A stretch of 64,000 nt of DNA from Geopseudomonas sagittaria (GCF_900115715.1 NZ_FOXM01000011.1:1-64000), one strand, 5' to 3'. Shown: positions 1-8,674, numbered from the stretch's first letter. Notes: generated by a model not told the origin, from the sequence alone. Made by a program: numbers and translations.

Positions 1-1
1 C

Positions 2-316
2 GACGTGAAGAGCCTGCGTTTCGGCTTCGCCTTGGACCTGCACCGCACGCGCTGCCCGCGCCGCATCGAGATTCTGCTGCTGATCGCGGCGCTGGCCTGT
101 TATGCCCTCTACCTGGCCGGCCTGTATGCCCGGCAATCCGGAGAGGCGCGCCGCTATCAGTCTAACAGCGTCAAGACAAAGCATGTCCTGTCACTGTGGC
201 GAGTCGGCCTCGAATACCTGAGGCGGCACGCCGGGGCGCTACCCCGGCATGTGCTCGCCGCTATCGAGTACCGACTGCGTGACGAAGTGCATCAGCAGGC
301 ACAGGTGCTGGGGTAG
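2..316 (+). mobile_element. IS4-family transposase, C-terminal end only
   Basis: An open frame enters from the left edge and ends at 316. The last ~100 residues have the look of an IS4-family transposase C-terminus: a basic segment (HRTRCPRR), a hydrophobic stretch (LLLIAALACYALYLAGL) and the tail with RYQSNSV and VLSLWRVGLEYL. The catalytic DDE core would lie upstream, outside the window. It sits about 1.2 kb before the nifE promoter, so an insertion sequence has landed next to, or inside, the nif cluster. Whether the element is intact cannot be judged here, and I did not identify its right terminal repeat with certainty. Confidence 0.7.
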
Positions 317-334
317 ATTTGTGGGGATTCCTCA

Positions 335-436
335 GGGACAGATTTATTTTCCGGACTGCCGCGACCGCAGGCCTGCTCCACGTAGTCCGCTCAGCCACGG
401 TTCCCGTACGATGAAAGGGGGACAGATTTATTTTCC
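335..436 (+). repeat. Two direct copies of an 18-bp repeat
   Basis: GGGACAGATTTATTTTCC occurs at 335-352 and again, same orientation, at 419-436, separated by 66 bp. Copies of this kind often flank insertion sequences or RAYT-type transposase remnants in gammaproteobacteria (from memory). Here they lie just after the transposase end and may be relics of element insertion. No gene is supported between 317 and 590. Confidence 0.6.
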
Positions 437-590
437 CGCATCCCGGCAAGACGTTGTCGCGACGTGGGCGGTGGTCGGGGCAGGGCCAACGGTTGCCTTG
501 GCTCGCTGCTGTTGAACGGCCCCCGGTGTGTTGAATCCCGTCTAGGCTCTTCCATGCTTGCCGTTCATCAAGCTCGAGGAGGAATTTTTC

Positions 591-1244
591 ATGTCATTGC
601 GCATCAACGACCTCGTTCCCAACTTCACGGCCGATACCGACCTGGGCCCCATCACCTTCCACGACTGGATCGGTTCCGACTGGGCCATCCTTTTTTCCCA
701 CCCGAAGGACTTCACTCCGGTGTGCACCACCGAGTTCGGCGCTGTCGCGCAACTGGCCGATGAGTGGGCGAAGCGTGGCACCAAGGTGATTGGCGTGTCG
801 GTGGATGGTGTGGAAGAGCACAAGAAGTGGAAGAGCGATATCGAAGGCTTCTGCGGCACCAAGGCGGCCTTCCCGATCATTGCGGACGAAGGGTTGGCCG
901 TCTCCAAGGCGTTCGACATGCTGCCTGCCGAGGCCTACCTGCCCGATGGCCGTACCGCCGCCGAAACAGCCACAGTACGCGCCGTGTTCATCATCGGCCC
1001 GGACAAAAGGCTCAAGCTGTCCATGACCTATCCGATGTCGGTGGGGCGCAACTTTGCCGAAGTGCTGCGTGCCCTGGACGCCCTGCAGCTGACCTACAAC
1101 GTGCCATTGGCCACCCCCGCCAACTGGACAGTGGGCCAGGACGTCATCGTCGCACTCTCGCTCAACGACGAGCAGGCCCGCGAGAAGTACGGCAGCATCG
1201 ACATCAAGCTGCCCTACCTGCGCACAACCCACGCGCCGAAGTAA
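591..1244 (+). CDS. 1-Cys peroxiredoxin (Prx6 type)
   Basis: 217 residues. It should reduce hydrogen peroxide and organic peroxides in the cytoplasm with a single peroxidatic cysteine. The signature is PVCTTE with the active Cys at residue 45, in the context HPKDFTPVCTTE. The long C-terminal extension, without a second conserved resolving Cys, matches the AhpC/Prx6 subfamily (about 210-220 aa). The start at 591 is chosen because AGGAGG lies at 577-582; an in-frame ATG at 558 lacks such a site. A terminator-like hairpin follows, so it is transcribed separately from nifE. Its position beside the nif genes suggests protection of oxygen-sensitive nitrogenase proteins, but no NifA or sigma-54 site was found in front of it, so this is inference. 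Confidence 0.9.
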   Translation: MSLRINDLVPNFTADTDLGPITFHDWIGSDWAILFSHPKDFTPVCTTEFGAVAQLADEWAKRGTKVIGVSVDGVEEHKKWKSDIEGFCGTKAAFPIIADEGLAVSKAFDMLPAEAYLPDGRTAAETATVRAVFIIGPDKRLKLSMTYPMSVGRNFAEVLRALDALQLTYNVPLATPANWTVGQDVIVALSLNDEQAREKYGSIDIKLPYLRTTHAPK

Positions 1245-1252
1245 GGCAGCAG

Positions 1253-1291
1253 AAAAACGCCTGGGCTATCCGTTCAGCCGCAGGCGTTTTT
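1253..1291 (+). terminator. Rho-independent-type terminator after the peroxiredoxin gene
   Basis: AAAAACGCCTG (1253-1263) pairs with CAGGCGTTTTT (1281-1291); the loop itself contains GGCT/AGCC. The T-run on one side and A-run on the other make it usable in both directions. Confidence 0.7.
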
Positions 1292-1304
1292 ATCCGTCGC
1301 AGAC

Positions 1305-1372
1305 GCCGGGCCGGTTGGCGGAGGGAAGTCATGCGCCTGCATGACTTGCGAAGACGCAGACACTGGCCCGGC
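1305..1372. repeat. Long imperfect inverted repeat between prx and nifE
   Basis: Outer arms GCCGGGCC (1305-1312) and GGCCCGGC (1365-1372) enclose an inner perfect palindrome, AAGTCATG (1326-1333) and CATGACTT (1340-1347). Together they could form a long hairpin or cruciform just upstream of the NifA site of nifE. It has no T-run; function unknown. Confidence 0.5.
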
Positions 1373-1405
1373 TGAATAATCTCTACACCGCCCCCGCCAC
1401 CAGGT

Positions 1406-1421
1406 TGTCGCAAACCCGACA
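1406..1421 (+). promoter_or_regulatory. NifA upstream activator site of nifE
   Basis: TGTCGCAAACCCGACA is a perfect TGT-N10-ACA palindromic NifA site, centred about 98 bp before the expected transcription start. The 17-bp string TTGTCGCAAACCCGACA recurs exactly at the iscA-nifU promoter. Confidence 0.9.
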
Positions 1422-1466
1422 CCCCGGCATCTTTGCGACAACGCTGCCCCACGCAAAGCCCTTGTA

Positions 1467-1479
1467 AATCAACGATTTG
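1467..1479 (+). promoter_or_regulatory. IHF-consensus site in the nifE promoter
   Basis: AATCAACGATTTG matches WATCAANNNNTTR at every position. It lies between the activator site and the -24 element, where IHF normally bends DNA to bring NifA to the sigma-54 polymerase. Confidence 0.75.
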
Positions 1480-1484
1480 CCTTC

Positions 1485-1500
1485 TGGCACCGCCCTTGCA
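1485..1500 (+). promoter_or_regulatory. Sigma-54 (-24/-12) promoter of nifE
   Basis: TGGCAC-N5-TTGCA with exactly 10 bp between the invariant GG and GC. It is close to the ideal nif promoter and lies 46 bp before the nifE start codon. Confidence 0.93.
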
Positions 1501-1542
1501 ACACCCCTCGCGTATGCCGCACCGATGCATCCAGAGGGGTAA

Positions 1543-2940
<1,398 letters not shown>

Positions 2941-2951
2941 GGAGCATCGCC

Positions 2952-4328
2952 ATGGCCGAGATCGTCAATCGCAACAAAGCCCTGGCCGTCAGCCCGCTGA
3001 AGGCCAGCCAGACCATGGGCGGCGCCCTGGCCATCCTCGGCATGGCGCGCAGCATGCCGCTGCTGCACGGCTCGGCGGGCTGCACCGCGTTCGCCAAGGT
3101 GTTCTTCGTCCGTCACTTCCGCGAGCCGGTGCCGCTGCAGACCACGGCGATGGATCAGGTCAGCTCGGTGATGGGCGCCGACGAGAACATCATCGAGGCG
3201 CTGCGGGTGATCTGCGAGAAGCAGAAGCCGGCGGTGATCGGCCTGCTGACCACGGCGCTGGCGGAAACCCAGGGCTGCGATCTGCACAGCGCCCTGCACC
3301 AGTTCCGCAGCGAATATCCCGAGTTCCAGCATGTGGCGGTGATCCCGGTGAACACCCCGGACTTCGCCGGCAGCTTCGAGAGCGGCTTCGCCGCCACGGT
3401 CAAGGCGCTCATCGAGACCCTGGTGCCGGAGCGCCGCGACCAGGTCGGCCAGCGGCTGCGCCAGGTCAACGTGCTGTGCTCGGCCAACCTGACCCCGGGC
3501 GATCTCGAGTTCATCGCCGAGAGCATCGAGAGCTTCGGCCTGCGCCCGCTGCTGATCCCCGACCTGTCCGGCTCGCTGGACGGCCATCTCGACGACGCGG
3601 CCTTCAATCCGCTGACCACCGGCGGTCTGGCGGTGGACGAGCTGGCCAGCGCCGGGCAGAGCATCGCCACCCTGGTGGTCGGGCAGAGCCTGACCGCCGC
3701 CGCCGATGCCCTGGCGGCGCGCACCGGCGTGCCGGAACACCGCTTCGGCCTGCTGCTCGGCCTGGAGGCGGTGGACGCCTGGCTGATGACGCTGGCCGAA
3801 CTCAGCGGCAACCCGGTACCCGAGCGCTGGCAGCGCCAGCGCCGCCAGCTGCAGGACGCCATGCTCGACACCCACTTCATGCTCGGCGACGCGCGGGTGG
3901 CGATTGCCGCCGACCCGGACTTGTTGCTTGGCTTCGACAGCCTGCTGCGCGGCATGGGCACGCGCACCGTGGCGGCGGTGGTGCCGGCCCGCGCGCCGTC
4001 ACTGGCCGCCTCGCCGCTGGCGTGCATCCAGGTCGGCGACCTCGAGGATCTCGAGCACGCCGCCAGCGCCGGGGGCGCCCAGCTGCTGCTCGGCAACAGC
4101 CATGCCCTGGCGCCGGCCCAGCGCCTCGGCGTGCCGCTGCTGCGCATGGGCTTTCCGCAGTACGACCTGCTCGGCGGCTTCCAGCGCTGCTGGGCCGGCT
4201 ACCGCGGTACCACGCAGGCGTTGTTCGACCTCGCCAACCTGCTGGTCGAACACCACCAGGGGATCGCCCCCTACCACTCGATCTACGCGCAGAAACCCGC
4301 CAGCGAACAACCGTCCAGGAGGCACTGA
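2952..4328 (+). CDS. nifN: NifN, FeMo-cofactor scaffold subunit beta
   Basis: 458 residues, NifK-like. It pairs with NifE to form the cofactor assembly scaffold. The N-terminus has the conserved [14 protein letters not shown] and [12 protein letters not shown] (cluster-ligand Cys region), then the family's Rossmann-like repeats. The length matches NifN (about 440-460). GGAG eight bases before the ATG at 2952 supports this start. Located 11 bp after nifE and 3 bp before nifX, it is part of one transcript, and its translation is probably coupled to both neighbours. Confidence 0.97.
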   Translation: MAEIVNRNKALAVSPLKASQTMGGALAILGMARSMPLLHGSAGCTAFAKVFFVRHFREPVPLQTTAMDQVSSVMGADENIIEALRVICEKQKPAVIGLLTTALAETQGCDLHSALHQFRSEYPEFQHVAVIPVNTPDFAGSFESGFAATVKALIETLVPERRDQVGQRLRQVNVLCSANLTPGDLEFIAESIESFGLRPLLIPDLSGSLDGHLDDAAFNPLTTGGLAVDELASAGQSIATLVVGQSLTAAADALAARTGVPEHRFGLLLGLEAVDAWLMTLAELSGNPVPERWQRQRRQLQDAMLDTHFMLGDARVAIAADPDLLLGFDSLLRGMGTRTVAAVVPARAPSLAASPLACIQVGDLEDLEHAASAGGAQLLLGNSHALAPAQRLGVPLLRMGFPQYDLLGGFQRCWAGYRGTTQALFDLANLLVEHHQGIAPYHSIYAQKPASEQPSRRH

Positions 4329-4331
4329 GCC

Positions 4332-4808
4332 ATGGCCAGCCCGACCCGACAACTGCAGGTACTGGATGGCGAGGACGACGGCACCCTGCTCAAGGTGGCC
4401 TTTGCGTCCTCCGATCGCGAGACGGTGGACCAGCATTTCGGCTCGTCGCGCTCCTTCGTCATCTACGGGGTCAATCCGGAACAGGCCCGGCTGCTCTCGG
4501 TGGCCGAGTTCGGCGAACTGGAGCAGGACGGCAACGAGGACAAGCTGCAAAGCAAGCTCGCGCTGCTCGACGGCTGCATCGCCGTCTACTGCCGCGCCTG
4601 CGGCGCCTCGGCGGTACGCCAACTGCTGGCGGTGGGCGTGCAGCCGGTCAAGGTCGCCGAGGCGGCGCGCATCGCCGAGCTGATCGAGAGCCTGCAGGCC
4701 GAATTGCGCGACGGACCCTCGACCTGGCTGGCCAAGGCCATCCAGCGCACCCAGGGCGGCGACAGCCGGCGCTTCGACGCCATGGCGGCCGAAGCCTGGG
4801 ACGAGTAG
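4332..4808 (+). CDS. nifX: NifX, carrier of NifB-cofactor / FeMoco precursors
   Basis: 158 residues. NifX binds the NifB cofactor and late precursors and passes them to and from NifEN. The domain is the NifX/NifB C-terminal 'dinitrogenase iron-molybdenum cofactor' fold: KVAFASSDRETVDQHFGSSRSFVIY followed by a small alpha/beta region ending near residue 125. The VDQHFG motif contains the conserved His. A short C-terminal tail of about 30 residues follows. It starts 3 bp after the nifN stop, so it is cotranscribed and its product is made together with the scaffold it serves. Confidence 0.95.
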   Translation: MASPTRQLQVLDGEDDGTLLKVAFASSDRETVDQHFGSSRSFVIYGVNPEQARLLSVAEFGELEQDGNEDKLQSKLALLDGCIAVYCRACGASAVRQLLAVGVQPVKVAEAARIAELIESLQAELRDGPSTWLAKAIQRTQGGDSRRFDAMAAEAWDE

Positions 4809-4836
4809 CACAGAGCATTTTCACGAGGAAGCGCAC

Positions 4837-5319
4837 ATGTACGAAGCAGATGAGCAACAAGCGGTAGTCCTGGAGGGCGATCCGGCCCTGCAACAGCCGA
4901 TCATCCGGCAGATGGTGGTGCAGCTGCGCTCCATGGACAGCTACGGCACCTACGACACCTGGAGCGACGCCCGCGTGCTCGATCCGCTGGTGCTGACCAA
5001 GGAGCGTCGCCGGGCCATCCCGGTGGTCGGCGACCCGGACGAAACCACCCTGTCGCGGGTCAAGGCCTACTACAACGCCCTGGCGCAGATGATCGAACGC
5101 GAGACCGGGCTGCTCGCCGTGCCGATGATCAACATCAGCCACGAGGGCTTCGGCCGCGCGCTGATCCTAGTCGGCAAGCTGGTGGCGCTGGACAAGACCC
5201 TGCGCGACGTCCACCGCTTCGGCTTCGACTCGCTGGATGCGCTGGTCGCCGAGGCGCAAAAGCAGCTGGTCAAGGCTGCCGCACTGGTCGCCGAGAACCG
5301 TGCGGTTGCGGAACTCTGA
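4837..5319 (+). CDS. NifX-associated protein, DUF269 family (orf5 of the nifENX operon)
   Basis: 160 residues. The family is found almost only next to nifX in diazotrophs. Its precise biochemical role is not settled, and a part in FeMo-cofactor maturation is inferred from its constant neighbour. Visible features are an acidic N-terminus, the segment IRQMVVQLRSMDSYGTYDTWSD, and a conserved middle region, RVKAYYNALAQMIERETGLL. The protein is soluble with no metal-binding Cys motif. The start is supported by the GAGGAA purine run upstream. It follows nifX by 28 bp and precedes the DUF683 gene by 15 bp, in the same operon. Confidence 0.9.
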   Translation: MYEADEQQAVVLEGDPALQQPIIRQMVVQLRSMDSYGTYDTWSDARVLDPLVLTKERRRAIPVVGDPDETTLSRVKAYYNALAQMIERETGLLAVPMINISHEGFGRALILVGKLVALDKTLRDVHRFGFDSLDALVAEAQKQLVKAAALVAENRAVAEL

Positions 5320-5334
5320 ACCCGGGAGACGAGC

Positions 5335-5544
5335 ATGAGCGACGACGACCTCAAGGCCCTGCAGAAGGACGTCAGCCAGAAGAAGCGGATTGCCACCGAA
5401 TGGGCATCGCAGATCCACGACCTGGTCGAGGATCGCCTGCTGATCGACTACGCCAGCCTGCCGGAACTGGCCGAGCGCACCCATCAGGCCTGCCTGGACT
5501 GGGCCGCGGCCAAGGCGCGGCTGGATCAGGCCAGCGCCGGCTGA
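5335..5544 (+). CDS. Small helical protein, DUF683 family (orf6)
   Basis: 69 residues, charged and predicted almost wholly alpha-helical (LKALQKDVSQKKRIATEWASQIHDLVEDRL). The family has been structurally described as a helical hairpin and is confined to nif clusters, next to nifX and the DUF269 gene; its activity is unknown. GGGAG before the ATG supports the start. It is the last gene before a 418-bp intergenic region containing a repeat element. That raises the question of whether transcription from the nifE promoter continues into the ferredoxin genes. Confidence 0.9.
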   Translation: MSDDDLKALQKDVSQKKRIATEWASQIHDLVEDRLLIDYASLPELAERTHQACLDWAAAKARLDQASAG

Positions 5545-5616
5545 TGGGCGAGTTACCGCTGGCGGCTGCCTATCGGTAGCCGTTGCGAAGCACAGGCGTC
5601 CCTTTCGGGGGCCCCG

Positions 5617-5738
5617 CAGGGCAATCGCATGAATAGCCTCCGTCCGCTGTAGGGGCGAATTTATTCGCCAAAGTAGCCCGCCAAGGCGAATGAATTCGCC
5701 CCTACGGACCAGGAAATTGGCTTCATGCGATTGCCCTG
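5617..5738. repeat. REP/MITE-like palindromic element
   Basis: A 122-bp element with perfect 17-bp outer arms: CAGGGCAATCGCATGAA at 5617-5633 and its reverse complement at 5722-5738. Nested inside are GTAGGGGCGAAT (5649-5660) and ATTCGCCCCTAC (5694-5705). The inner motif resembles widespread Pseudomonas repeats of the GTAGGGGCGAATTCATTCGCC type (from memory). It has no coding capacity. It could fold into a large hairpin in the nif transcript. Confidence 0.75.
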
Positions 5739-5962
5739 AGGCGATCCGGCACTGGCCCACAAGGCCTGCGCCGTTCTATCCGGGGCCTGCCTGGCAGCCC
5801 CACTGCGTGCCTCGCCGCTCCGGCGGCAGCGCACCCCGCCGCGTCCGGCCCACAAGGCCGCGCGGCCCCCGACCCTGCGGTCGGGCCTATAACGACAGGC
5901 AGGCCAGCCCTGCCGACAACCGTTGATCTGCGCCACGCGAGGTGGCGGGCAGGAGATTGAAC
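5739..5962. other. GC-rich gap before the ferredoxin genes
   Basis: No credible gene was found. A hairpin near 5864-5887 (CCCGACC/GGTCGGG, no T-run) and a smaller GGCAGG/CCTGCC pair are visible. A weak -24/-12 look-alike is at 5792-5806 (TGGCAG-N5-CTGC), but no TGT-N10-ACA site was found, so I do not call a promoter. Confidence 0.5.
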
Positions 5963-6259
5963 ATGGCTGAGGCAATGATTACCGGACGTACCCGCGGCGG
6001 CGCCGAATGGGTTCCTGAGTTCGTCACCGCGCTGGATGCGCAGAAGTGCATCGGTTGCGGGCGCTGCTACAAGGTCTGCCCGCGCGACGTGTTCACGCTG
6101 GTCGAGCGTTCCGAGATGGTCGAGGACGCCGACGACTTCGATGACGACGACGAAATGATGGTGATGACCGTCCAGAACGGCCTCGACTGCATCGGCTGCA
6201 AGGCCTGCGCGGCGGTCTGTCCCAAGCAGTGTCACACCCACGAAGCGGCTGCGGCCTGA
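5963..6259 (+). CDS. fdxB: nif-associated 2[4Fe-4S] ferredoxin (FdxB / ferredoxin III type)
   Basis: 98 residues. A small electron carrier predicted to hold two [4Fe-4S] clusters. The first motif is [12 protein letters not shown] and the second is [12 protein letters not shown]. They are separated by an acidic insert ([13 protein letters not shown]) typical of the nif-specific ferredoxin III family. It probably supplies electrons for cofactor assembly or nitrogenase. The start at 5963 is chosen because AGGAG lies eight bases upstream; an upstream in-frame GTG at 5942 is possible. It opens a run of five closely spaced genes ending at 8220. Confidence 0.92.
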   Translation: MAEAMITGRTRGGAEWVPEFVTALDAQKCIGCGRCYKVCPRDVFTLVERSEMVEDADDFDDDDEMMVMTVQNGLDCIGCKACAAVCPKQCHTHEAAAA

Positions 6260-6270
6260 GGCGAACCAAC

Positions 6271-6594
6271 ATGGCCAGACCCGAATTCCACATCTTCCTC
6301 TGCGGCCAGCGGCGTCCCGAGGGCCATCCGCGCGGCAGTTGCGGCGCCAAGGGCAGCGAGGCGCTGTACAACGCCTTTGCCCAGGTGCTGATCAAGCACA
6401 ACCTGCACAACCGCATCGCGCTGACCACCACCGGTTGCATCGGGCCGTGCCAGGCCGGTGCCAACGTGCTGATCTACCCGGGCTCGATCATGTACAGCTG
6501 GGTCGAGCCGGAGGACGCGGCGCGCATCGTCGAGCAGCACCTGCTCGGTGGCGAGCCGTACGCCGACAAGCTCACCCCGGCAGAAATCTGGTGA
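6271..6594 (+). CDS. Thioredoxin-like [2Fe-2S] ferredoxin (Shethna protein I type)
   Basis: 107 residues. It has the thioredoxin-like [2Fe-2S] ferredoxin fold of the Clostridium pasteurianum ferredoxin and Azotobacter FeSI. Candidate cluster ligands are the Cys in [10 protein letters not shown], the Cys in GSCGAKGSE, and the pair in [15 protein letters not shown]. Azotobacter vinelandii encodes its Shethna protein I in the same place of the nif cluster (established knowledge), so the assignment is firm at family level. The exact redox partner is unknown. The gene begins 11 bp after fdxB, and the next gene begins within 6 bp of its end. Confidence 0.9.
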   Translation: MARPEFHIFLCGQRRPEGHPRGSCGAKGSEALYNAFAQVLIKHNLHNRIALTTTGCIGPCQAGANVLIYPGSIMYSWVEPEDAARIVEQHLLGGEPYADKLTPAEIW

Positions 6595-6599
6595 CGGCC

Positions 6600-7100
6600 A
6601 TGGCCGAGGTGCTGCTGTTCGCCAGCGAGCGGGCATTCTTTTCCGAGCGCACGCCGCTCAAGCTGCGCTACCTGCTCAACCACGCACTCTGTGCAGCGAC
6701 TCCCGATGGCGTCGAGGCGCTGCTGCTCGAAGCGCGGCGGCGCTGGCCGGAGGAGCCGGACGCGCACATCGGCCTGTACAAGTTCTACTTCGTGCGGGCC
6801 CGCTACCAGGACGCGGAAGCGGCGGTCTGGGCCGCGCTGCGCGCTGCGGCCGCCGTCGCCGGCTTCGACCGCAACTACCGGCGCCTGCATCCCGGCAGTG
6901 CCGACTGGTCGCAGCGCCAGGGCGGCGAGCGCCTGTACCTGTTCAGCCTCAAGGCGCTGGGGGTGATCCGCCTGCGCCGGGCCCGGGTGGCGATGGCCCG
7001 TTGCGTGCTGGAAAAGCTCCTGGAGCTCGACCCGGTCGACGAGATCGGCGGCGGCGCCTTCCTGCAGATTGCCCGCTCCTTCAGCGAGGATGACGAATGA
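6600..7100 (+). CDS. TPR-like protein of the nif cluster, copy 1
   Basis: 166 residues, with helical repeats resembling tetratricopeptide repeats (ALLLEARRRWPEEPDAHIGL, then KFYFVRARYQDAEAAVWAAL). No enzymatic motif is visible. It is clearly related to the product of 17199-17738: both have GLYKFYF/GLYRFYY followed by RYQDA, then LKALG/LKGAG, then an LELD/VELD repeat. A protein-protein adaptor role in nitrogenase assembly is plausible but unproven. The ATG at 6600 is favoured; a GTG at 6591 overlapping the previous stop would add three residues. Its last four bases overlap the next start (ATGA), indicating coupled translation. Confidence 0.8.
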   Translation: MAEVLLFASERAFFSERTPLKLRYLLNHALCAATPDGVEALLLEARRRWPEEPDAHIGLYKFYFVRARYQDAEAAVWAALRAAAAVAGFDRNYRRLHPGSADWSQRQGGERLYLFSLKALGVIRLRRARVAMARCVLEKLLELDPVDEIGGGAFLQIARSFSEDDE

Positions 7101-7474
7101 CGATCCTGTCCCTTGAACAGCGCCTGCAGGCGGCCGAGCCACTGTTTGCGGAGGTCTGGCAGACGCTGGCGGCCAGCCTGCAGGCGGCCGGTATCGAACA
7201 GGGCGTGGCGATGGCGGGTACGCCGCATAGCCGTGCCGAGCTGCGCGAAGACTCCTACGCGCGCAGCCACAGCCTGTATGCCGAGTGGCGTTCTGCGCGC
7301 GGCGCCTACCAGGGCAGCATCCTGGTGCACGGCGACGGCCTGGCCTTCGCCGAATTCGACGTGCTGCTGGCGCATCCGCGCAAGCCGAACTGGGTGATCG
7401 AGGCGGTCACCGCCTGGGGGCGCAGCGGTGCGGTGAAGAGCGAACTGCGTCTGCTGCCGGCGCTCGGCGCATGA
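7097..7474 (+). CDS. Conserved hypothetical protein of the nif cluster (125 aa)
   Basis: 125 residues, soluble, no recognised domain and no cysteines. It contains a helical N-terminus (LEQRLQAAEPLFAEVWQTLA) and a beta-rich second half (YQGSILVHGDGLAFAEFDVLL) followed by PNWVIEAVTAWG. I do not recognise a function. The four-base ATGA overlaps with both neighbours (7097-7100 and 7471-7474) tie it firmly to the TPR-like and DUF364 genes as one translational unit. This suggests that the three proteins act together or in fixed ratio. Confidence 0.75.
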   Translation: MTILSLEQRLQAAEPLFAEVWQTLAASLQAAGIEQGVAMAGTPHSRAELREDSYARSHSLYAEWRSARGAYQGSILVHGDGLAFAEFDVLLAHPRKPNWVIEAVTAWGRSGAVKSELRLLPALGA

Positions 7475-8220
7475 GCGCGCTGTACGACTGGCTGCTCGCC
7501 AGTGCGGCCGGAGCCGAGCCGGTCGAGCGCCTGCAGTTGGGGCTGAACTGGACCCTGGCCGAAATGGATGGCCGCCTCGGCTTCGCCTTCAGTCCGCGCC
7601 AGGTGGCGCGCACCCTGAGCTGGGCGGGCACCCTGGGCGGTCAGCCGAGCGACCGTCTGCGTCCCTGGCTGCTGTCGTGGGACAGCGCCGAAGCGGCGGT
7701 CGGTTTGGCCGTGCTGAATGCCTCGCTCAATGGCGCGTCGTCCTGCCTGCGCGAAGCCCAGCCGCTGCGCGGCGAGGCGCCCGGCCATCTGCGCGTGTTC
7801 GCCCATTTTCGCCCGCAGCTGGCCGGGCAGCGGGTGGTGGTGGTCGGCCACTATCCGGGGCTCGAGCGGCTCTGGGACGACTTCCCCTACCAGTGCCTGG
7901 AGCGCAACCCGCAGGACGGCGACCTGCCGGACAGCGCCGCCGAATTCCTCCTGCCGCACGCCGACTGGGTGTTCGTCACCGCCAGCAGCCTGGCCAACAA
8001 GACCCTGCCGCGCCTGCTCGAACTGTCCCGCCAGGCCCGCGTGGTGCTGATGGGACCGAGCTTGCCGTGGCTGGAGGGCTGGCGACAGTTCGGCGTGGAC
8101 TACCTGGCCGGGGTGCGGGTGCTGGATGCGCCGGCCGCGCGCCAGGTGGTCGCCGAGGGCGGCGGTACCCGCCTGTTCGCCGGGCCGGTGGAGTACGCGC
8201 TGCTGGCGCTGGAGCGCTGA
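7471..8220 (+). CDS. DUF364/DUF4213-type Rossmann-like protein (putative heavy-metal chelation family)
   Basis: 249 residues. The C-terminal half has the family hallmarks: a beta strand and glycine turn VVVVGHYPGLERL, then a segment naming acidic residues (DLPDSAAEFLL), then FVTASSLANKTLPRLLELSR and VVLMGPSLPW. The N-terminal ~110 residues match the partner DUF4213-like region. Family members are annotated as putative heavy-metal chelators, but the chemistry is not established. Because it lies in a nif operon facing the molybdate transport genes, a role in Mo or Fe handling is an attractive inference only. The start at 7471 is set by the ATGA overlap with the preceding gene. Confidence 0.8.
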   Translation: MSALYDWLLASAAGAEPVERLQLGLNWTLAEMDGRLGFAFSPRQVARTLSWAGTLGGQPSDRLRPWLLSWDSAEAAVGLAVLNASLNGASSCLREAQPLRGEAPGHLRVFAHFRPQLAGQRVVVVGHYPGLERLWDDFPYQCLERNPQDGDLPDSAAEFLLPHADWVFVTASSLANKTLPRLLELSRQARVVLMGPSLPWLEGWRQFGVDYLAGVRVLDAPAARQVVAEGGGTRLFAGPVEYALLALER

Positions 8221-8290
8221 GCGCCTGTTGACGCTCAGCTGCGCGGAAAGGGAGCGACAGCCGCAAACTGAGCAGCCAGCGCGAGTCGTC

Positions 8291-8351
8291 CCCGCAGGCC
8301 GGCAGGGTGGGGCGCCGCGATTCCTGGCGCGATGCCCCGTCGGCCTGCGGG
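8291..8351. terminator. Large hairpin between convergent DUF364 and nif11 genes
   Basis: CCCGCAGGCCG (8291-8301) pairs perfectly with CGGCCTGCGGG (8341-8351), with inner GGGGC/GCCCC and GCGCC/GGCGC pairs. There is no T-run. It is placed where transcripts from both sides converge, so a bidirectional terminator or mRNA stabiliser is likely. Confidence 0.55.
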
Positions 8352-8357
8352 TCCGGC

Positions 8358-8576
8358 TCAGGCGCGCAACAGCGCCTTGGCCATCTTCGGCGAAAGCTGC
8401 TCCTCGGTGAATTGCGGCTCGTTCGGCGGATAGAGGACGTCCTCGATGAAGCTGAAGCCGTGCTCCTTGCCGAGGGCGATCACTTCGCGGACCTTCTCGC
8501 AGGCTTTCAACTTCTCGCCCAGGGCCGGATCGACTTTGGCCTGGTCCGAGAAGGCCTTGATTTCCTTGATGGACAT
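8358..8576 (-). CDS. Nif11-domain small protein
   Basis: 72 residues. The N-terminal ~50 residues fit the Nif11 domain: SIKEIKAFSDQAKVDPALGE, KLKACEKVREVIALGKEHG, FSFIEDVL. The tail is PPNEPQFTEEQLSPKMAKALL. In cyanobacteria similar domains are leaders of ribosomal peptide natural products, but here there is no Gly-Gly cleavage site, no Cys-rich core and no modification enzyme nearby. It therefore resembles the stand-alone Nif11 proteins of diazotrophs, whose function is unknown. The Met at 8576 is chosen because the domain begins there and a purine-rich AGAGAGAG precedes it. It has a complete NifA/IHF/sigma-54 promoter of its own. Confidence 0.88.
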   Translation of the reverse strand: MSIKEIKAFSDQAKVDPALGEKLKACEKVREVIALGKEHGFSFIEDVLYPPNEPQFTEEQLSPKMAKALLRA

Positions 8577-8642
8577 GCTGCTCTCTCTCTGTCGCGGTTG
8601 ACGGATGGCAAGTCTCGACCAGCACTTGCCCGCGTCCTTCAA

Positions 8643-8659
8643 TGCAACATTGATGCCCT
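8643..8659 (-). promoter_or_regulatory. Sigma-54 promoter of the nif11 gene
   Basis: Read on the minus strand: GGGCAT-N5-TTGCA, with the invariant GG and GC exactly 10 bp apart. It lies about 67 bp before the nif11 start. The first T of TGGCA is replaced by G, otherwise a good match. Confidence 0.8.
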
Positions 8660-8674
8660 GATCGATTCCTTTGA

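Noticed and set aside
5792-5806. Possible -24/-12 promoter (TGGCAG-N5-CTGC) before fdxB
   Set aside because: Two key positions deviate, and no NifA or IHF site was found upstream; GC-rich DNA gives such matches by chance.
8291-8351. CRISPR-like repeat or attachment site
   Set aside because: It is a single inverted repeat forming a hairpin between convergent genes; no direct repeats or spacers. No CRISPR array was seen anywhere in the window.
8358-8576. RiPP (toxin/lanthipeptide) precursor with a Nif11 leader
   Set aside because: No Gly-Gly or Gly-Ala cleavage site, no Cys/Ser/Thr-rich core, no LanM or radical-SAM enzyme nearby; nif-type promoter favours a nitrogen fixation role.
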